A stretch of DNA of 7,575 nt, taken from NCBI GenBank assembly GCA_946404295.1, contig CAMJDE010000085.1:1-7575 (forward strand), in the 5' to 3' direction. Positions within the stretch are counted from its first letter, which is position 1; each line of letters opens with the position of its first letter. Under the pieces are notes generated by a model. That model ran no database searches, was not told the origin of the DNA, and saw only the letters and a list, made by a program, of their open reading frames with translations. Of the stretch, positions 1 through 6,520 are shown in pieces. Origin of the DNA: an uncultured Clostridia bacterium (GTDB lineage: Bacteria > Bacillota > Clostridia > Oscillospirales > CAG-272). Position numbers and translations under genes: made by a program.

Positions 1-816
1 GGTCCGCTCGGCGACGTCGAGCGGGTCGGCCGCTATCAAAGACGCCAGAACGGCGTCCGAAAGCCTGGGGGAAAAGGATGCGGGAACGGTTTTTTTCAAC
101 AACCCCTGTTTCCAGAGTGATACTGATTCTGCCGGGATATAACTATCGAATATTTCGTATTCTGAAGCGTTCAGAAGACTGCGAAGAGCTGTCGCGCCGA
201 CCGTTTCTGGGTCGTCGGGAGACTCGCTTTCGTATCGCCCGCCGACACGTTTGACTGCAAAGGGTTCGATCGTGGACCGAAGGGTGTTCAACGCCTTGAT
301 ATAACCGATCGCAAGCAGGTCGTTCGGACCAACGCCGCCCCCGAATACGGCGGGATCGGATTCGGAAACGATCCTGCGGATCAGACCCGGCATCCCGCTG
401 CGTTTGCCCTCGTCGGTTTCGCGCAGAGCGGCGATGCGATCGCGCGTCGTATCGTCCGAAAGAAGGGTCGCCGCGCGGGTCAGCGCGCCGAGATCCCCGC
501 ATTCCGAACCGAAGGCGACGGCGTCCGCGCAGCCCAGCGCGTCCATGATCGAGACGGCGGCGCGGGTGAAGGTCTCTGCGCCCGAGACCGAAAAGGGGAA
601 CGGGAGTTCGAGGATGAGGTCGTAGCCCGAAAGAAGAGCGGTTTTCGCCCGGAAATAGGGGTCTGCGACGGCGACGTCGCCCCGCTGAACGAAACAGCCG
701 CTCATGACCGCGACGATCGCGGCGTCGTCGCCGTATTTTTCCCGGATCTTTTTCGCCAGATACGCGTGGCCGTTGTGGAACGGATTGAATTCTGCCGTCA
801 CGGCAACGGTTTTCAT
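1..816 (-). CDS. tmcAL: tRNA(Met) cytidine acetate ligase TmcAL (YlbM family), C-terminus beyond window edge
   Basis: TmcAL activates acetate with ATP and transfers the acetyl group to the wobble cytidine (ac4C34) of elongator tRNA-Met in the cytoplasm. The 272 codons visible run without a stop to the window edge; the family is usually about 400 residues, so roughly the last third is missing. Seen in the protein: the HIGH-like nucleotidyltransferase motif NPFHNGH at residues 11-17; MSGCFVQRG at 38-46; the acidic DLILELP stretch at 66-72; SGAETFTRAAVSIMDALG at 78-95; PNDLLAIGYIKAL at 164-176; and GATALRSLL at 207-215, which matches the family's SATAIR-like segment with Gly in place of the usual first Ser. 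The ATG at 816-814 is chosen because the HIGH motif falls at the expected distance and an AAGGAGA-type Shine-Dalgarno lies about 7 nt upstream. The gene is divergent from ackA across 125 bp. Identity comes from recognised family motifs; confidence is high although the end is not seen. Confidence 0.9.
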   Translation of the reverse strand, partial: MKTVAVTAEFNPFHNGHAYLAKKIREKYGDDAAIVAVMSGCFVQRGDVAVADPYFRAKTALLSGYDLILELPFPFSVSGAETFTRAAVSIMDALGCADAVAFGSECGDLGALTRAATLLSDDTTRDRIAALRETDEGKRSGMPGLIRRIVSESDPAVFGGGVGPNDLLAIGYIKALNTLRSTIEPFAVKRVGGRYESESPDDPETVGATALRSLLNASEYEIFDSYIPAESVSLWKQGLLKKTVPASFSPRLSDAVLASLIAADPLDVAERT

Positions 817-881
817 CGCGCGTCTCCTTTCCTTGGGATCGAACGGTTTTCGACTATTTTGACCGATTTTTCGTTTCGTAC

Positions 882-910
882 TTGAAAAACGGAGATCAAT
901 CGTTTATAAT
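882..910 (+). promoter_or_regulatory. SigA-type promoter of ackA
   Basis: The -35 box TTGAAA (882-887) and the -10 box TATAAT (905-910) are separated by 17 nt, one mismatch from the vegetative sigma consensus. Transcription would start near 917, giving an ackA leader of about 25 nt that includes the Shine-Dalgarno site. No comparably good promoter for the divergent tmcAL gene was found on the other strand of the same 125-bp region. Confidence 0.8.
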
Positions 911-930
911 AGGTATGATTTTGATTTATC

Positions 931-936
931 GGAGGA
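931..936 (+). promoter_or_regulatory. Shine-Dalgarno site fixing the ackA start
   Basis: GGAGGA lies 5 nt upstream of the ATG at 942. It decides the start: a longer reading from the TTG at 882 would start inside the -35 box and add 20 residues with no relation to acetate kinases, whereas the ATG at 942 gives the canonical MNVLVINAGSSSLKYQ N-terminus. Confidence 0.85.
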
Positions 937-941
937 AACCT

Positions 942-2153
942 ATGAACGTACTTGTCATCAACGCCGGGAGCAGTTCGCTGAAATACCAACTGTTCGACAC
1001 GGCAACCAACGACGTCAGAGCGAAGGGGAACTGCGAGCGCATCGGCATCGACGGCCGGATCGTCCACAAGATCCCGGGAAAAGAGGATTACGTCAAAGAG
1101 ATCCCGATGCCGAACCACTCGGTCGCGACGCGCGTCCTCGTCGAAACGCTGACCGATCCCGTACTCGGCTGCCTGAAGAGCATGTCCGAGATCGAGGCGG
1201 TGGGACACCGCATCGTCCACGGCGGTCCGTATTTTTCGGAGTCGGTGCTTCTGACGCAGGAAGTATACGACACGCTGGACAAAAAGTGCCGCGATCTCGC
1301 GCCGCTCCATACCGGGGCGCATCTGCAGGGAATCCGCGGCTGCCTTGACGTGATGCCCGACACGCCCCAGATTCTCGTGTTCGACACCGCGTTTCATCAG
1401 ACGATGCCGCCCGAGGCGTTTATGTACGGGATCCCGTACAAGATGTACAAGGATTACGCCATCCGCCGCTACGGCGCCCACGGCACCTCGCACCGCTACG
1501 TTTCGGGAGAGATGATCAAACTGATGGGCGGGAAAGCCGAGGGCACGAAGATCGTGACCTGCCATCTCGGCAACGGTTCGTCGATCTCCGCCGTCAAGGA
1601 CGGAAAGGTGATGGATACCTCGATGGGCTTTACGCCGCTTGCCGGCGTGATCATGGGGACCCGCTGCGGCGATATGGACCCCGCCGTCGTTCCGTTCATT
1701 ATGAAGAAAACCGGGATGACCCCCGACGAGATGAGCGACTTTATGAACAAACAGTGCGGCTTCCAGGGGATCTCCGAGGTCTCGTCCGACTGCCGCGACT
1801 TGGAGGCGGCGATCGCCGCCGGCAACGAGCAGGCGAAACTCGCGATGGACATTCTCGGTTACCAGATCAAGCGCTTTATCGGCGCGTACGCCGCCGCCAT
1901 GGGCGGGGTGGACGCCATCGTATTCACCGCCGGCATCGGCGAGAACACCGCCTCGATCCGCGAACGCGCCCTGACCGGACTGGATTTCCTCGGCGTCGAT
2001 TTCGACCGCGAGGTAAACGACCGCACATTCGGCAGATCGGGCGTGACGAAACTCTCGACCGACAAGTCCCGCGTGCAGATCTACATGATCCCGACCAACG
2101 AGGAACTGATGATCGCCCGTGACGCCGAGCGCATCGCGAAATCGGCAAAATAA
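942..2153 (+). CDS. ackA: Acetate kinase
   Basis: AckA interconverts acetate plus ATP with acetyl phosphate plus ADP in the cytoplasm. With phosphotransacetylase it makes ATP from acetyl-CoA during fermentation or activates acetate. The protein has 403 residues, normal for the ASKHA-fold family. Visible landmarks are the N-terminal NAGSSSLKY (residues 7-15); GHRIVHGG (88-95) with the catalytic Arg at 90; FDTAFHQTMP (147-156) with Asp148; YGAHGTSHRYV (177-187) with His180; HLGNGSSISAV (208-218); MGTRCGDMDP (238-247) with Arg241; the C-terminal FTAGIGENTASIR (328-340); and TNEELMIARD (385-394) with the metal-binding Glu. All residues that I know to be catalytic in the Methanosarcina enzyme have counterparts. 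The gene has its own promoter and terminator and appears monocistronic; the usual partner pta is not in the window. Its divergent neighbour tmcAL also consumes acetate. Confidence 0.97.
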   Translation: MNVLVINAGSSSLKYQLFDTATNDVRAKGNCERIGIDGRIVHKIPGKEDYVKEIPMPNHSVATRVLVETLTDPVLGCLKSMSEIEAVGHRIVHGGPYFSESVLLTQEVYDTLDKKCRDLAPLHTGAHLQGIRGCLDVMPDTPQILVFDTAFHQTMPPEAFMYGIPYKMYKDYAIRRYGAHGTSHRYVSGEMIKLMGGKAEGTKIVTCHLGNGSSISAVKDGKVMDTSMGFTPLAGVIMGTRCGDMDPAVVPFIMKKTGMTPDEMSDFMNKQCGFQGISEVSSDCRDLEAAIAAGNEQAKLAMDILGYQIKRFIGAYAAAMGGVDAIVFTAGIGENTASIRERALTGLDFLGVDFDREVNDRTFGRSGVTKLSTDKSRVQIYMIPTNEELMIARDAERIAKSAK

Positions 2154-2160
2154 GAGGGAA

Positions 2161-2193
2161 GGACGGGCGCCTGCGGGCGTCCGTTTTTCTTTG
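2161..2193 (+). terminator. Rho-independent terminator of ackA
   Basis: A 9-bp stem (2163-2171 with 2176-2184, one G-U pair) closes a TGCG tetraloop and runs into a T-rich tract (TTTTTCTTT) from 2184. It begins about 10 nt after the ackA stop codon. Read on the minus strand the same hairpin is followed only by a weak, interrupted T-run, so it should act mainly on ackA. Confidence 0.9.
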
Positions 2194-2211
2194 TCCCGAG
2201 CCCCTTTGCCT

Positions 2212-2241
2212 ATTATAACACACGCGAACGATTTTTGTCAA
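2212..2241 (-). promoter_or_regulatory. Consensus promoter directed antisense to ackA
   Basis: On the minus strand the -35 box is TTGACA (2241-2236) and the -10 box is TATAAT (2217-2212), with an 18-nt spacer and an upstream TGT that makes an extended TGn -10 element. Both hexamers are exact consensus. Initiation would fall near 2205 and run leftward through the ackA terminator hairpin and antisense to ackA. No open reading frame with a ribosome-binding site begins just downstream on that strand, so a product would be non-coding. The sequence match is direct; activity is inferred. Confidence 0.55.
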
Positions 2242-2251
2242 TTTGTTCGCG
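2223..2251. repeat. Inverted repeat CGCGAAC / GTTCGCG around the antisense -35 box
   Basis: CGCGAAC (2223-2229) and GTTCGCG (2245-2251) are perfect 7-bp inverted repeats separated by 15 nt. The -35 hexamer of the minus-strand promoter sits at their centre, so the dyad could be an operator or a stem in a transcript. The arms resemble the halves of a Gram-positive LexA box, but the spacing is far too wide for that. Chance cannot be excluded for a repeat this short. Confidence 0.4.
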
Positions 2252-2316
2252 AAAAAAACGCGATTTGCGGGGCGGATGGAAAAAAGACGGACGCCTTCGG
2301 TTTTTGTGTCGGTTTC

Positions 2317-2345
2317 TTGACAGATACTATAATTTGATGTATAAT
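2317..2345 (+). promoter_or_regulatory. Consensus promoter of the coaE operon
   Basis: TTGACA (2317-2322) and TATAAT (2340-2345) are both exact consensus with the optimal 17-nt spacer, giving an expected start near 2352 and a leader of about 26 nt before coaE. A second TATAAT at 2328-2333 sits inside the spacer with only a poor -35 (TTGTGT at 2304-2309), so it is probably not a separate promoter. This is the only convincing promoter for the five plus-strand genes to the right. Confidence 0.85.
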
Positions 2346-2364
2346 AATTTGGATAGAACGGTAC

Positions 2365-2375
2365 GGGAGGTGATC
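2365..2375 (+). promoter_or_regulatory. Very strong Shine-Dalgarno site of coaE
   Basis: The GGAGGTGATC run at 2366-2375 is complementary over about ten bases to the 3' end of 16S rRNA. Its GGAGG core lies 7 nt before the ATG at 2378. This is longer than the sites of the downstream genes and fixes the start of coaE, where the P-loop falls at the expected distance. Confidence 0.8.
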
Positions 2376-2377
2376 GG

Positions 2378-2980
2378 ATGCTGAAGATCGGTCTTGCCGG
2401 CGGGAGCGGCAGCGGAAAGGGGCGCGTTTCGGCGCTTCTTGCGCTTGCGGGGATCCCGTCTTTCGACTGCGACGCGGTTTATCACGAACTGATCTCCCGC
2501 GACGGGACCCTCTCCCGCGAACTCGCCGACGCATTCGGTGACGAGATCCTTTCGCGTGCGGGCGGCGTTGACCGCGCCGCGCTGAGAGAAGCCGCCTTTC
2601 ACGATCCCGAAAAACGGGCTCGCCTGAACGCGATCACGCATCGGCACGTTCTCCGTGAACTCCGCGAATGGGTAGACAGGGCGGAAAAACAGGGCGTTAC
2701 AGCCGTCGTCGTCGACGCGCCGCTCCTCTTTGAAAGCGGGTTCGATCGGGAATGCGATCTGACGGTTGCGGTGACGGCGCCGGTTGATCTCCGGGTCGAA
2801 CGCATCGTGCGGCGGGACGGGATCACACCCGACGCGGCGAGGGAACGCGTCGCCGCGCAGATCTCCGACGCGGATCTTTCGCGCCGCGCAGATCTTGTCA
2901 TCGAGAACGGCGGCGATCAAGCGCACTTATCCCTCGAAGTTTCGCGCATCCTCAAAATCATTAACGAAAGAAGGAAATAA
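2378..2980 (+). CDS. coaE: Dephospho-CoA kinase
   Basis: CoaE phosphorylates the 3'-hydroxyl of dephospho-CoA with ATP, the last step of coenzyme A synthesis in the cytoplasm. The 200-residue length is typical. Residues 3-18 form the P-loop strand and loop (GLAGGSGSGKG at 5-15); FDCDAVYHEL (29-38) matches the conserved D-x-D-x-x-x-H-x-L substrate region; REAAFHDPEKRARLNAITH follows, then VVDAPLLFESGF before the lid region (RIVRRDGITPDAARERVAAQ) and the family's ISDADLSRRADLVIENGG segment near the C-terminus. The one oddity is in the Walker A motif: the residue after the catalytic Lys14 is Gly15 rather than the usual Ser or Thr that contacts magnesium. All other motifs are intact, so I take it as a functional enzyme. 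It heads the right-hand operon and is separated by only 2 nt from the M18 gene. Confidence 0.94.
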   Translation: MLKIGLAGGSGSGKGRVSALLALAGIPSFDCDAVYHELISRDGTLSRELADAFGDEILSRAGGVDRAALREAAFHDPEKRARLNAITHRHVLRELREWVDRAEKQGVTAVVVDAPLLFESGFDRECDLTVAVTAPVDLRVERIVRRDGITPDAARERVAAQISDADLSRRADLVIENGGDQAHLSLEVSRILKIINERRK

Positions 2981-2982
2981 AG

Positions 2983-4389
2983 ATGGCAAAAACCGAAAAA
3001 ACCAAGGGTCAGATCCTCTCCGACGAACTGCTCTCCAAAAAGGAAAATATCTTTGAAAAGCAGGCCGAGAAGACCAAGGCGATCTTCGACTACGCAGAAG
3101 GGTACAAGACCTTCCTCGACGGGGCGAAGACCGAGCGCGAAGCGGTCGTCGAACTGATCGCGATGGCGAAGCAGAACGGCTTTTCGGAATGGAACCTCGG
3201 CGAACCCGTGAAACGCGGCGGGGCGTACTATTATAACAACAGAGGCAAGAATCTGTTTCTTTTCCGCGTGGGCAGCGAGGATATCGCATGCGACGGCGTC
3301 CGCATCATGGCGGCGCATATCGATTCGCCCCGGCTCGATCTCAAGCAGAACCCGGTCTACGAAGATGCGGGAATGTGCTTCTTCAAGACCCACTACTACG
3401 GCGGGATCAAGAAGTATCAATGGACGGCGATCCCGCTTGCTCTGCACGGCGTCGTGGTCCTCGAGAACGGAGAAGAGGTGACCGTCAAGGTCGGCGAGGA
3501 CGACGGCGACCCCGTCTTCTATATCAACGACCTGCTCCCGCATCTGGCGCAGGAACAGGTCACGAAGCCGCTCGGTACGGCGATCCCGGGTGAAAAACTG
3601 AACCTGCTGGTCGGCGGGCTGCCTTTTGCCGACGAAAACGTGTCGGACAAGATCAAACTGAACGTGCTCGCGATCCTGAACGAGAAATACGGGATCAAAG
3701 AGGACGATTTCATCAGCGCCGAGATCTCCGCCGTCCCCGCGTTCAAAGCCCGCGACGTCGGGTTTGATCGCGCGTTTATCGGCGCCTACGGTCACGACGA
3801 CCGCGTGTGCGCCTATCCGATCGCGACGGCGATCTTCGGAACCGACGACAGAAAACACACGACGCTGGTGATCCTCGCCGATAAGGAAGAGGTCGGCAGC
3901 GACGGAAATACCGGTATGAACTCAAGGATCCTCTGCGACGTGATCGACGCGATCTCGCGCTCCCTCGGCGCCGATCCGATCCGGGTGCGCGCCAACTCGA
4001 TGTGTCTCTCCGCCGACGTGACGGCGGCGTACGACCCGAACTTCCCGGACGTTTACGAACAAAAGAACAGTTCGATGATCTCCTGCGGAACGGCGATGTG
4101 CAAATACACCGGCGCGCGCGGGAAATCCTCGACCAACGACGCGTCCGCCGAGTTCGTCGGGAAAGTGCGTAAGATCTTCAAGGATAACGGCGTCGCCTTC
4201 CAGACCTCCGAACTCGGCAAGATCGATCTCGGCGGGGGAGGAACCGTCGCGAAGTTCATTTCGTACCTGAATATCGACACGGTCGACGTCGGCGTCCCCG
4301 TGATCTCGATGCACGCCCCCTACGAGGTTGTCTCGAAAGCCGACCTGTATTCGACCTACGAGGCGTTTTGCGCCTTCTGCAAGGCATGA
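2983..4389 (+). CDS. M18 family zinc aminopeptidase
   Basis: M18 enzymes are cytoplasmic di-zinc aminopeptidases that remove N-terminal residues from peptides (aspartyl aminopeptidase and aminopeptidase I group); the exact preference here cannot be read from sequence. The 468-residue length is normal. The metal and catalytic set is visible in order: AHIDSPRLDLK (111-121) with His112 and Asp114; GHDDR (270-274) with the bridging Asp272; ADKEEVGSDGNTG (299-311) with the Glu302-Glu303 pair; SADVTAAYDPNF (343-354) with Asp345; and SMHAPYEV (442-449) with His444. The region KYTGARGKSSTNDASAEFVGK is, from memory, typical of the clostridial branch. No signal peptide or membrane segment is present. 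The ATG at 2983 follows an AGAAGGAA site overlapping the end of coaE, and the stop codon overlaps the prfA start, so translation of the two is probably coupled. Confidence 0.93.
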   Translation: MAKTEKTKGQILSDELLSKKENIFEKQAEKTKAIFDYAEGYKTFLDGAKTEREAVVELIAMAKQNGFSEWNLGEPVKRGGAYYYNNRGKNLFLFRVGSEDIACDGVRIMAAHIDSPRLDLKQNPVYEDAGMCFFKTHYYGGIKKYQWTAIPLALHGVVVLENGEEVTVKVGEDDGDPVFYINDLLPHLAQEQVTKPLGTAIPGEKLNLLVGGLPFADENVSDKIKLNVLAILNEKYGIKEDDFISAEISAVPAFKARDVGFDRAFIGAYGHDDRVCAYPIATAIFGTDDRKHTTLVILADKEEVGSDGNTGMNSRILCDVIDAISRSLGADPIRVRANSMCLSADVTAAYDPNFPDVYEQKNSSMISCGTAMCKYTGARGKSSTNDASAEFVGKVRKIFKDNGVAFQTSELGKIDLGGGGTVAKFISYLNIDTVDVGVPVISMHAPYEVVSKADLYSTYEAFCAFCKA

Positions 4390-5459
4390 CAAACAAACTG
4401 GCGCGGGCGCTGGATCGGTATCGGGAGATCGAAACGATCCTTTCGTCCGGCGGGGTCGCAAACGACCTCGAGACCTACGCCGAGCTGATGAAGGAGTACC
4501 GCTCTCTGTCTCAAATAGCGGAGAAATCCGCACTATATTTTAAGGCAGAAAATGAAATCCGCGATTTGAAAGTCCTTTTGGATTCGGAACGGGATCCGGA
4601 ACTCAAAGCGTTGTGCGAAGCCGAACTCCGGGACGCGCAAACTCGCTTTGAAACCCTCGGCGCAAAGATCCGCACGCTGCTGCTTCCGCGCGATCCCGAC
4701 GACGACCGCAACGTGATCCTCGAGATCCGGGCGGGGGCAGGCGGCGAGGAAGCGGCGCTGTTTGCAGCCGATCTCTTCCGTATGTATTCGATGTACGCCG
4801 AACGGAACGGTTTTGCGATCGAACTGCTCTCCGAAAACCGAACCGAACTCGGAGGTTACCGCCAACTCTCGGCTTTGCTTTCGGGAAACGGCGCTTTCTC
4901 CCGGTTCCGCTACGAGAGCGGCGTTCACCGCGTGCAGCGCGTTCCCGTGACCGAATCGCAGGGAAGGATCCAGACCTCGACCGTGACGGTCGCGGTTCTT
5001 CCCGAGGCGCAGGAGGTTGAAGTCGACCTGAATCCATCCGACGTGAAAATGGAGTCCTGCAAGAGCAGCGGCGCGGGCGGACAGCATATCAATAAGACCG
5101 AATCCGCCGTCCGTCTGACCCATCTTCCGACCGGGATCGTCGTCGAGTGTCAGGAGGAACGAAGCCAGTATAAGAACCGCGACAAGGCGATGAAACTCCT
5201 GTCGTCCAAACTCTACGAGATCAAGCGGAGAGAACGCGACGACGCCCTTGCCGCCGACCGGAAAAAGCAGGTCGGGACGGGTGACCGCAGCGAGAAGATC
5301 CGCACCTATAATTTCCCGCAGGGACGCGTGACCGACCACCGGATCGGGTTTACGATCTACACGATCGAATCCTTTATGAACGGGGAGATCGGCGATCTGA
5401 TCGACGCGCTCAGGCTTCACGACGCGGAAGAACGGCTCGCGGGAGAATCGAAAGACTGA
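4386..5459 (+). CDS. prfA: Peptide chain release factor 1
   Basis: RF1 recognises UAA and UAG in the ribosomal A site and triggers release of the finished protein. The start chosen is the ATG at 4386, overlapping the M18 stop as ATGA; it gives 357 residues, close to the usual 360. An upstream TTG at 4368 would add six residues inside the aminopeptidase gene. Domains in order: an N-terminal helical region (1-105); GAGGEEAALFA (117-127); the RVPVTESQGRIQTS decoding region (185-198) containing the RF1-type P-V-T anticodon motif at 187-189; and the SSGAGGQHINKTES catalytic loop (227-240) with GGQ at 231-233. P-V-T rather than S-P-F distinguishes it from RF2. In the decoding region the usual GRIHTS reads GRIQTS (Gln196). 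The initiation site has only a weak AAGG very close to the ATG, which suggests translational coupling. The usual neighbour prmC, which methylates the GGQ glutamine, is not next to it. Confidence 0.95.
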   Translation: MTNKLARALDRYREIETILSSGGVANDLETYAELMKEYRSLSQIAEKSALYFKAENEIRDLKVLLDSERDPELKALCEAELRDAQTRFETLGAKIRTLLLPRDPDDDRNVILEIRAGAGGEEAALFAADLFRMYSMYAERNGFAIELLSENRTELGGYRQLSALLSGNGAFSRFRYESGVHRVQRVPVTESQGRIQTSTVTVAVLPEAQEVEVDLNPSDVKMESCKSSGAGGQHINKTESAVRLTHLPTGIVVECQEERSQYKNRDKAMKLLSSKLYEIKRRERDDALAADRKKQVGTGDRSEKIRTYNFPQGRVTDHRIGFTIYTIESFMNGEIGDLIDALRLHDAEERLAGESKD

Positions 5460-5471
5460 CGGGAAGAGAAT

Positions 5472-6512
5472 ATGAAGACCGAATACGTAGAACGCCCCGA
5501 CCTGCAAAGCGATGCGGGAAGGCGAGAGATTGAACGCGCGGGCGAGATCATCCGGCGCGGCGGGCTGGTCGTTTTTCCGACCGAGACGGTTTTCGGGCTC
5601 GGGGGAAACGGGCTTGACGCCGAAGCGGCGGCAAAGATCTACGCCGCGAAGGGAAGACCGTCCGATAATCCCCTGATCATTCATATTGCCGAGCCGTCTG
5701 ACGCCAAAAAATACACCGAGACGACCGACCTGTTCGATCGCCTCGCCCTTCGGTTTATGCCGGGGCCCCTGACGGTGGTCCTTCCGGCGAAACCGATCGT
5801 TCCCAAGACCGTGACGGCAGGGCTTCCGACCGTCGCCGTCCGCTGTCCTTCGCACCCCGTCGCGCACGCCCTGATCGCCGCCGCGGGAGTACCGATCGCG
5901 GCGCCGTCGGCGAACCTTTCGGGTTCTCCCTCTCCGACGACCTTTTCTCACGTCAGGGAGGATCTGGACGGGCGGGTGGATATGATCCTCGGCGGCGAGT
6001 GCGAGATCGGGGTCGAATCGACCATCGTCCGACTCGATTCTCCGTCGTCCCTGACGCTCCTTCGTCCGGGTGGGATCACGCCCGAACAACTCGGCGAATT
6101 TGCGCGCGTCACGCTGTCCGACGCGGTTTTAAACAAACTGAAAGAGGGCGAGACGGTCCAGTCGCCCGGGATGAAATACAAGCACTACGCCCCGAAAACG
6201 CCTCTGTTTCTTTTGCGCGGAGATCTGCAAAGCAGGATCGCTTACTTATCCCGCCAAACGGGGCGATTCGCCGTTCTTGCCGGAGGGGAGGAGATCGAAG
6301 CGCTCAGCCGACATCCCGCGTCCCCCGTCCTCTTCGACTTCGGGGACGATCCCGCGATTCGGCTGCACCGTCTGTTTTTTCTGTTGCGCGAAGCCGACAA
6401 GGCGGGGTGCGAACGTATCTACGCCGCGCTTCCCGAAACCGAGGGGCTGTCTCTTGCGCTCTACAACCGTTTGATCCGCGCGGCGGGCTATCAGATCATC
6501 GAAACGAACTGA
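5472..6512 (+). CDS. tsaC: L-threonylcarbamoyladenylate synthase, Sua5/YwlC type
   Basis: This enzyme makes threonylcarbamoyl-AMP from threonine, bicarbonate and ATP, the first step of t6A37 modification in tRNAs reading ANN codons; TsaB, TsaD and TsaE then transfer the group. The 346-residue protein is the long Sua5 type, not the short YrdC type. The YrdC domain covers about residues 15-205: FPTETVFGLG (35-44, with Phe where Tyr is common), KGRPSDNPLIIHI (60-72), RFMPGPLTVVL (94-104), APSANLSGSPSPT (144-156) and VESTIVRL (181-188). The interdomain linker PGMKYKHYAP (232-241) and a divergent Sua5 C-terminal domain follow. It starts 12 nt after prfA with a GGGAAGAG ribosome site. In Bacillus the ywlC gene also lies downstream of prfA, so this neighbourhood is partly conserved. 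The symbol ywlC or sua5 would be equally correct. Confidence 0.94.
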   Translation: MKTEYVERPDLQSDAGRREIERAGEIIRRGGLVVFPTETVFGLGGNGLDAEAAAKIYAAKGRPSDNPLIIHIAEPSDAKKYTETTDLFDRLALRFMPGPLTVVLPAKPIVPKTVTAGLPTVAVRCPSHPVAHALIAAAGVPIAAPSANLSGSPSPTTFSHVREDLDGRVDMILGGECEIGVESTIVRLDSPSSLTLLRPGGITPEQLGEFARVTLSDAVLNKLKEGETVQSPGMKYKHYAPKTPLFLLRGDLQSRIAYLSRQTGRFAVLAGGEEIEALSRHPASPVLFDFGDDPAIRLHRLFFLLREADKAGCERIYAALPETEGLSLALYNRLIRAAGYQIIETN

Positions 6513-6520
6513 CTTTTTGA

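Noticed and set aside
882..941. N-terminal extension of acetate kinase from the TTG at 882
   Set aside because: That codon lies in the -35 box of the ackA promoter, and the added residues do not resemble the family, whereas the ATG at 942 has a proper ribosome site and the canonical N-terminus.
813..1565. 250-codon minus-strand open frame overlapping ackA and the tmcAL start
   Set aside because: It would cover the ackA promoter and the tmcAL ribosome site, has no motif I recognise, and mirrors ackA codon usage.
2223..2251. LexA-type SOS box
   Set aside because: The arms look like CGAAC/GTTCG, but the Gram-positive box needs about 4 nt between the halves; here the distance is about 17 nt.
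2176..2295. Riboswitch or attenuator made from the ackA terminator arm and the matching ACGGACGCC at 2287-2295
   Set aside because: The second copy is downstream of the T-tract, so it cannot influence termination as the hairpin forms. It is a single 9-mer in biased DNA, and no riboswitch core is visible.
2119..2337. Small 72-codon plus-strand open frame between ackA and coaE
   Set aside because: It starts inside ackA, reads through the terminator hairpin and ends within the coaE promoter; there is no ribosome site or conserved feature.
2917..3858. 313-codon minus-strand open frame across the M18 gene
   Set aside because: It is antisense to an intact metallopeptidase, has no ribosome-binding site or domain, and is explained by GC-rich third positions.
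4533..6089. 518-codon open frame on the minus strand across prfA and tsaC
   Set aside because: It lies wholly antisense to two genes with complete catalytic motifs. Its translation is a low-complexity Arg/Asp/Gly-rich product with no recognisable domain, as expected from a high-GC codon bias in the opposite strand.
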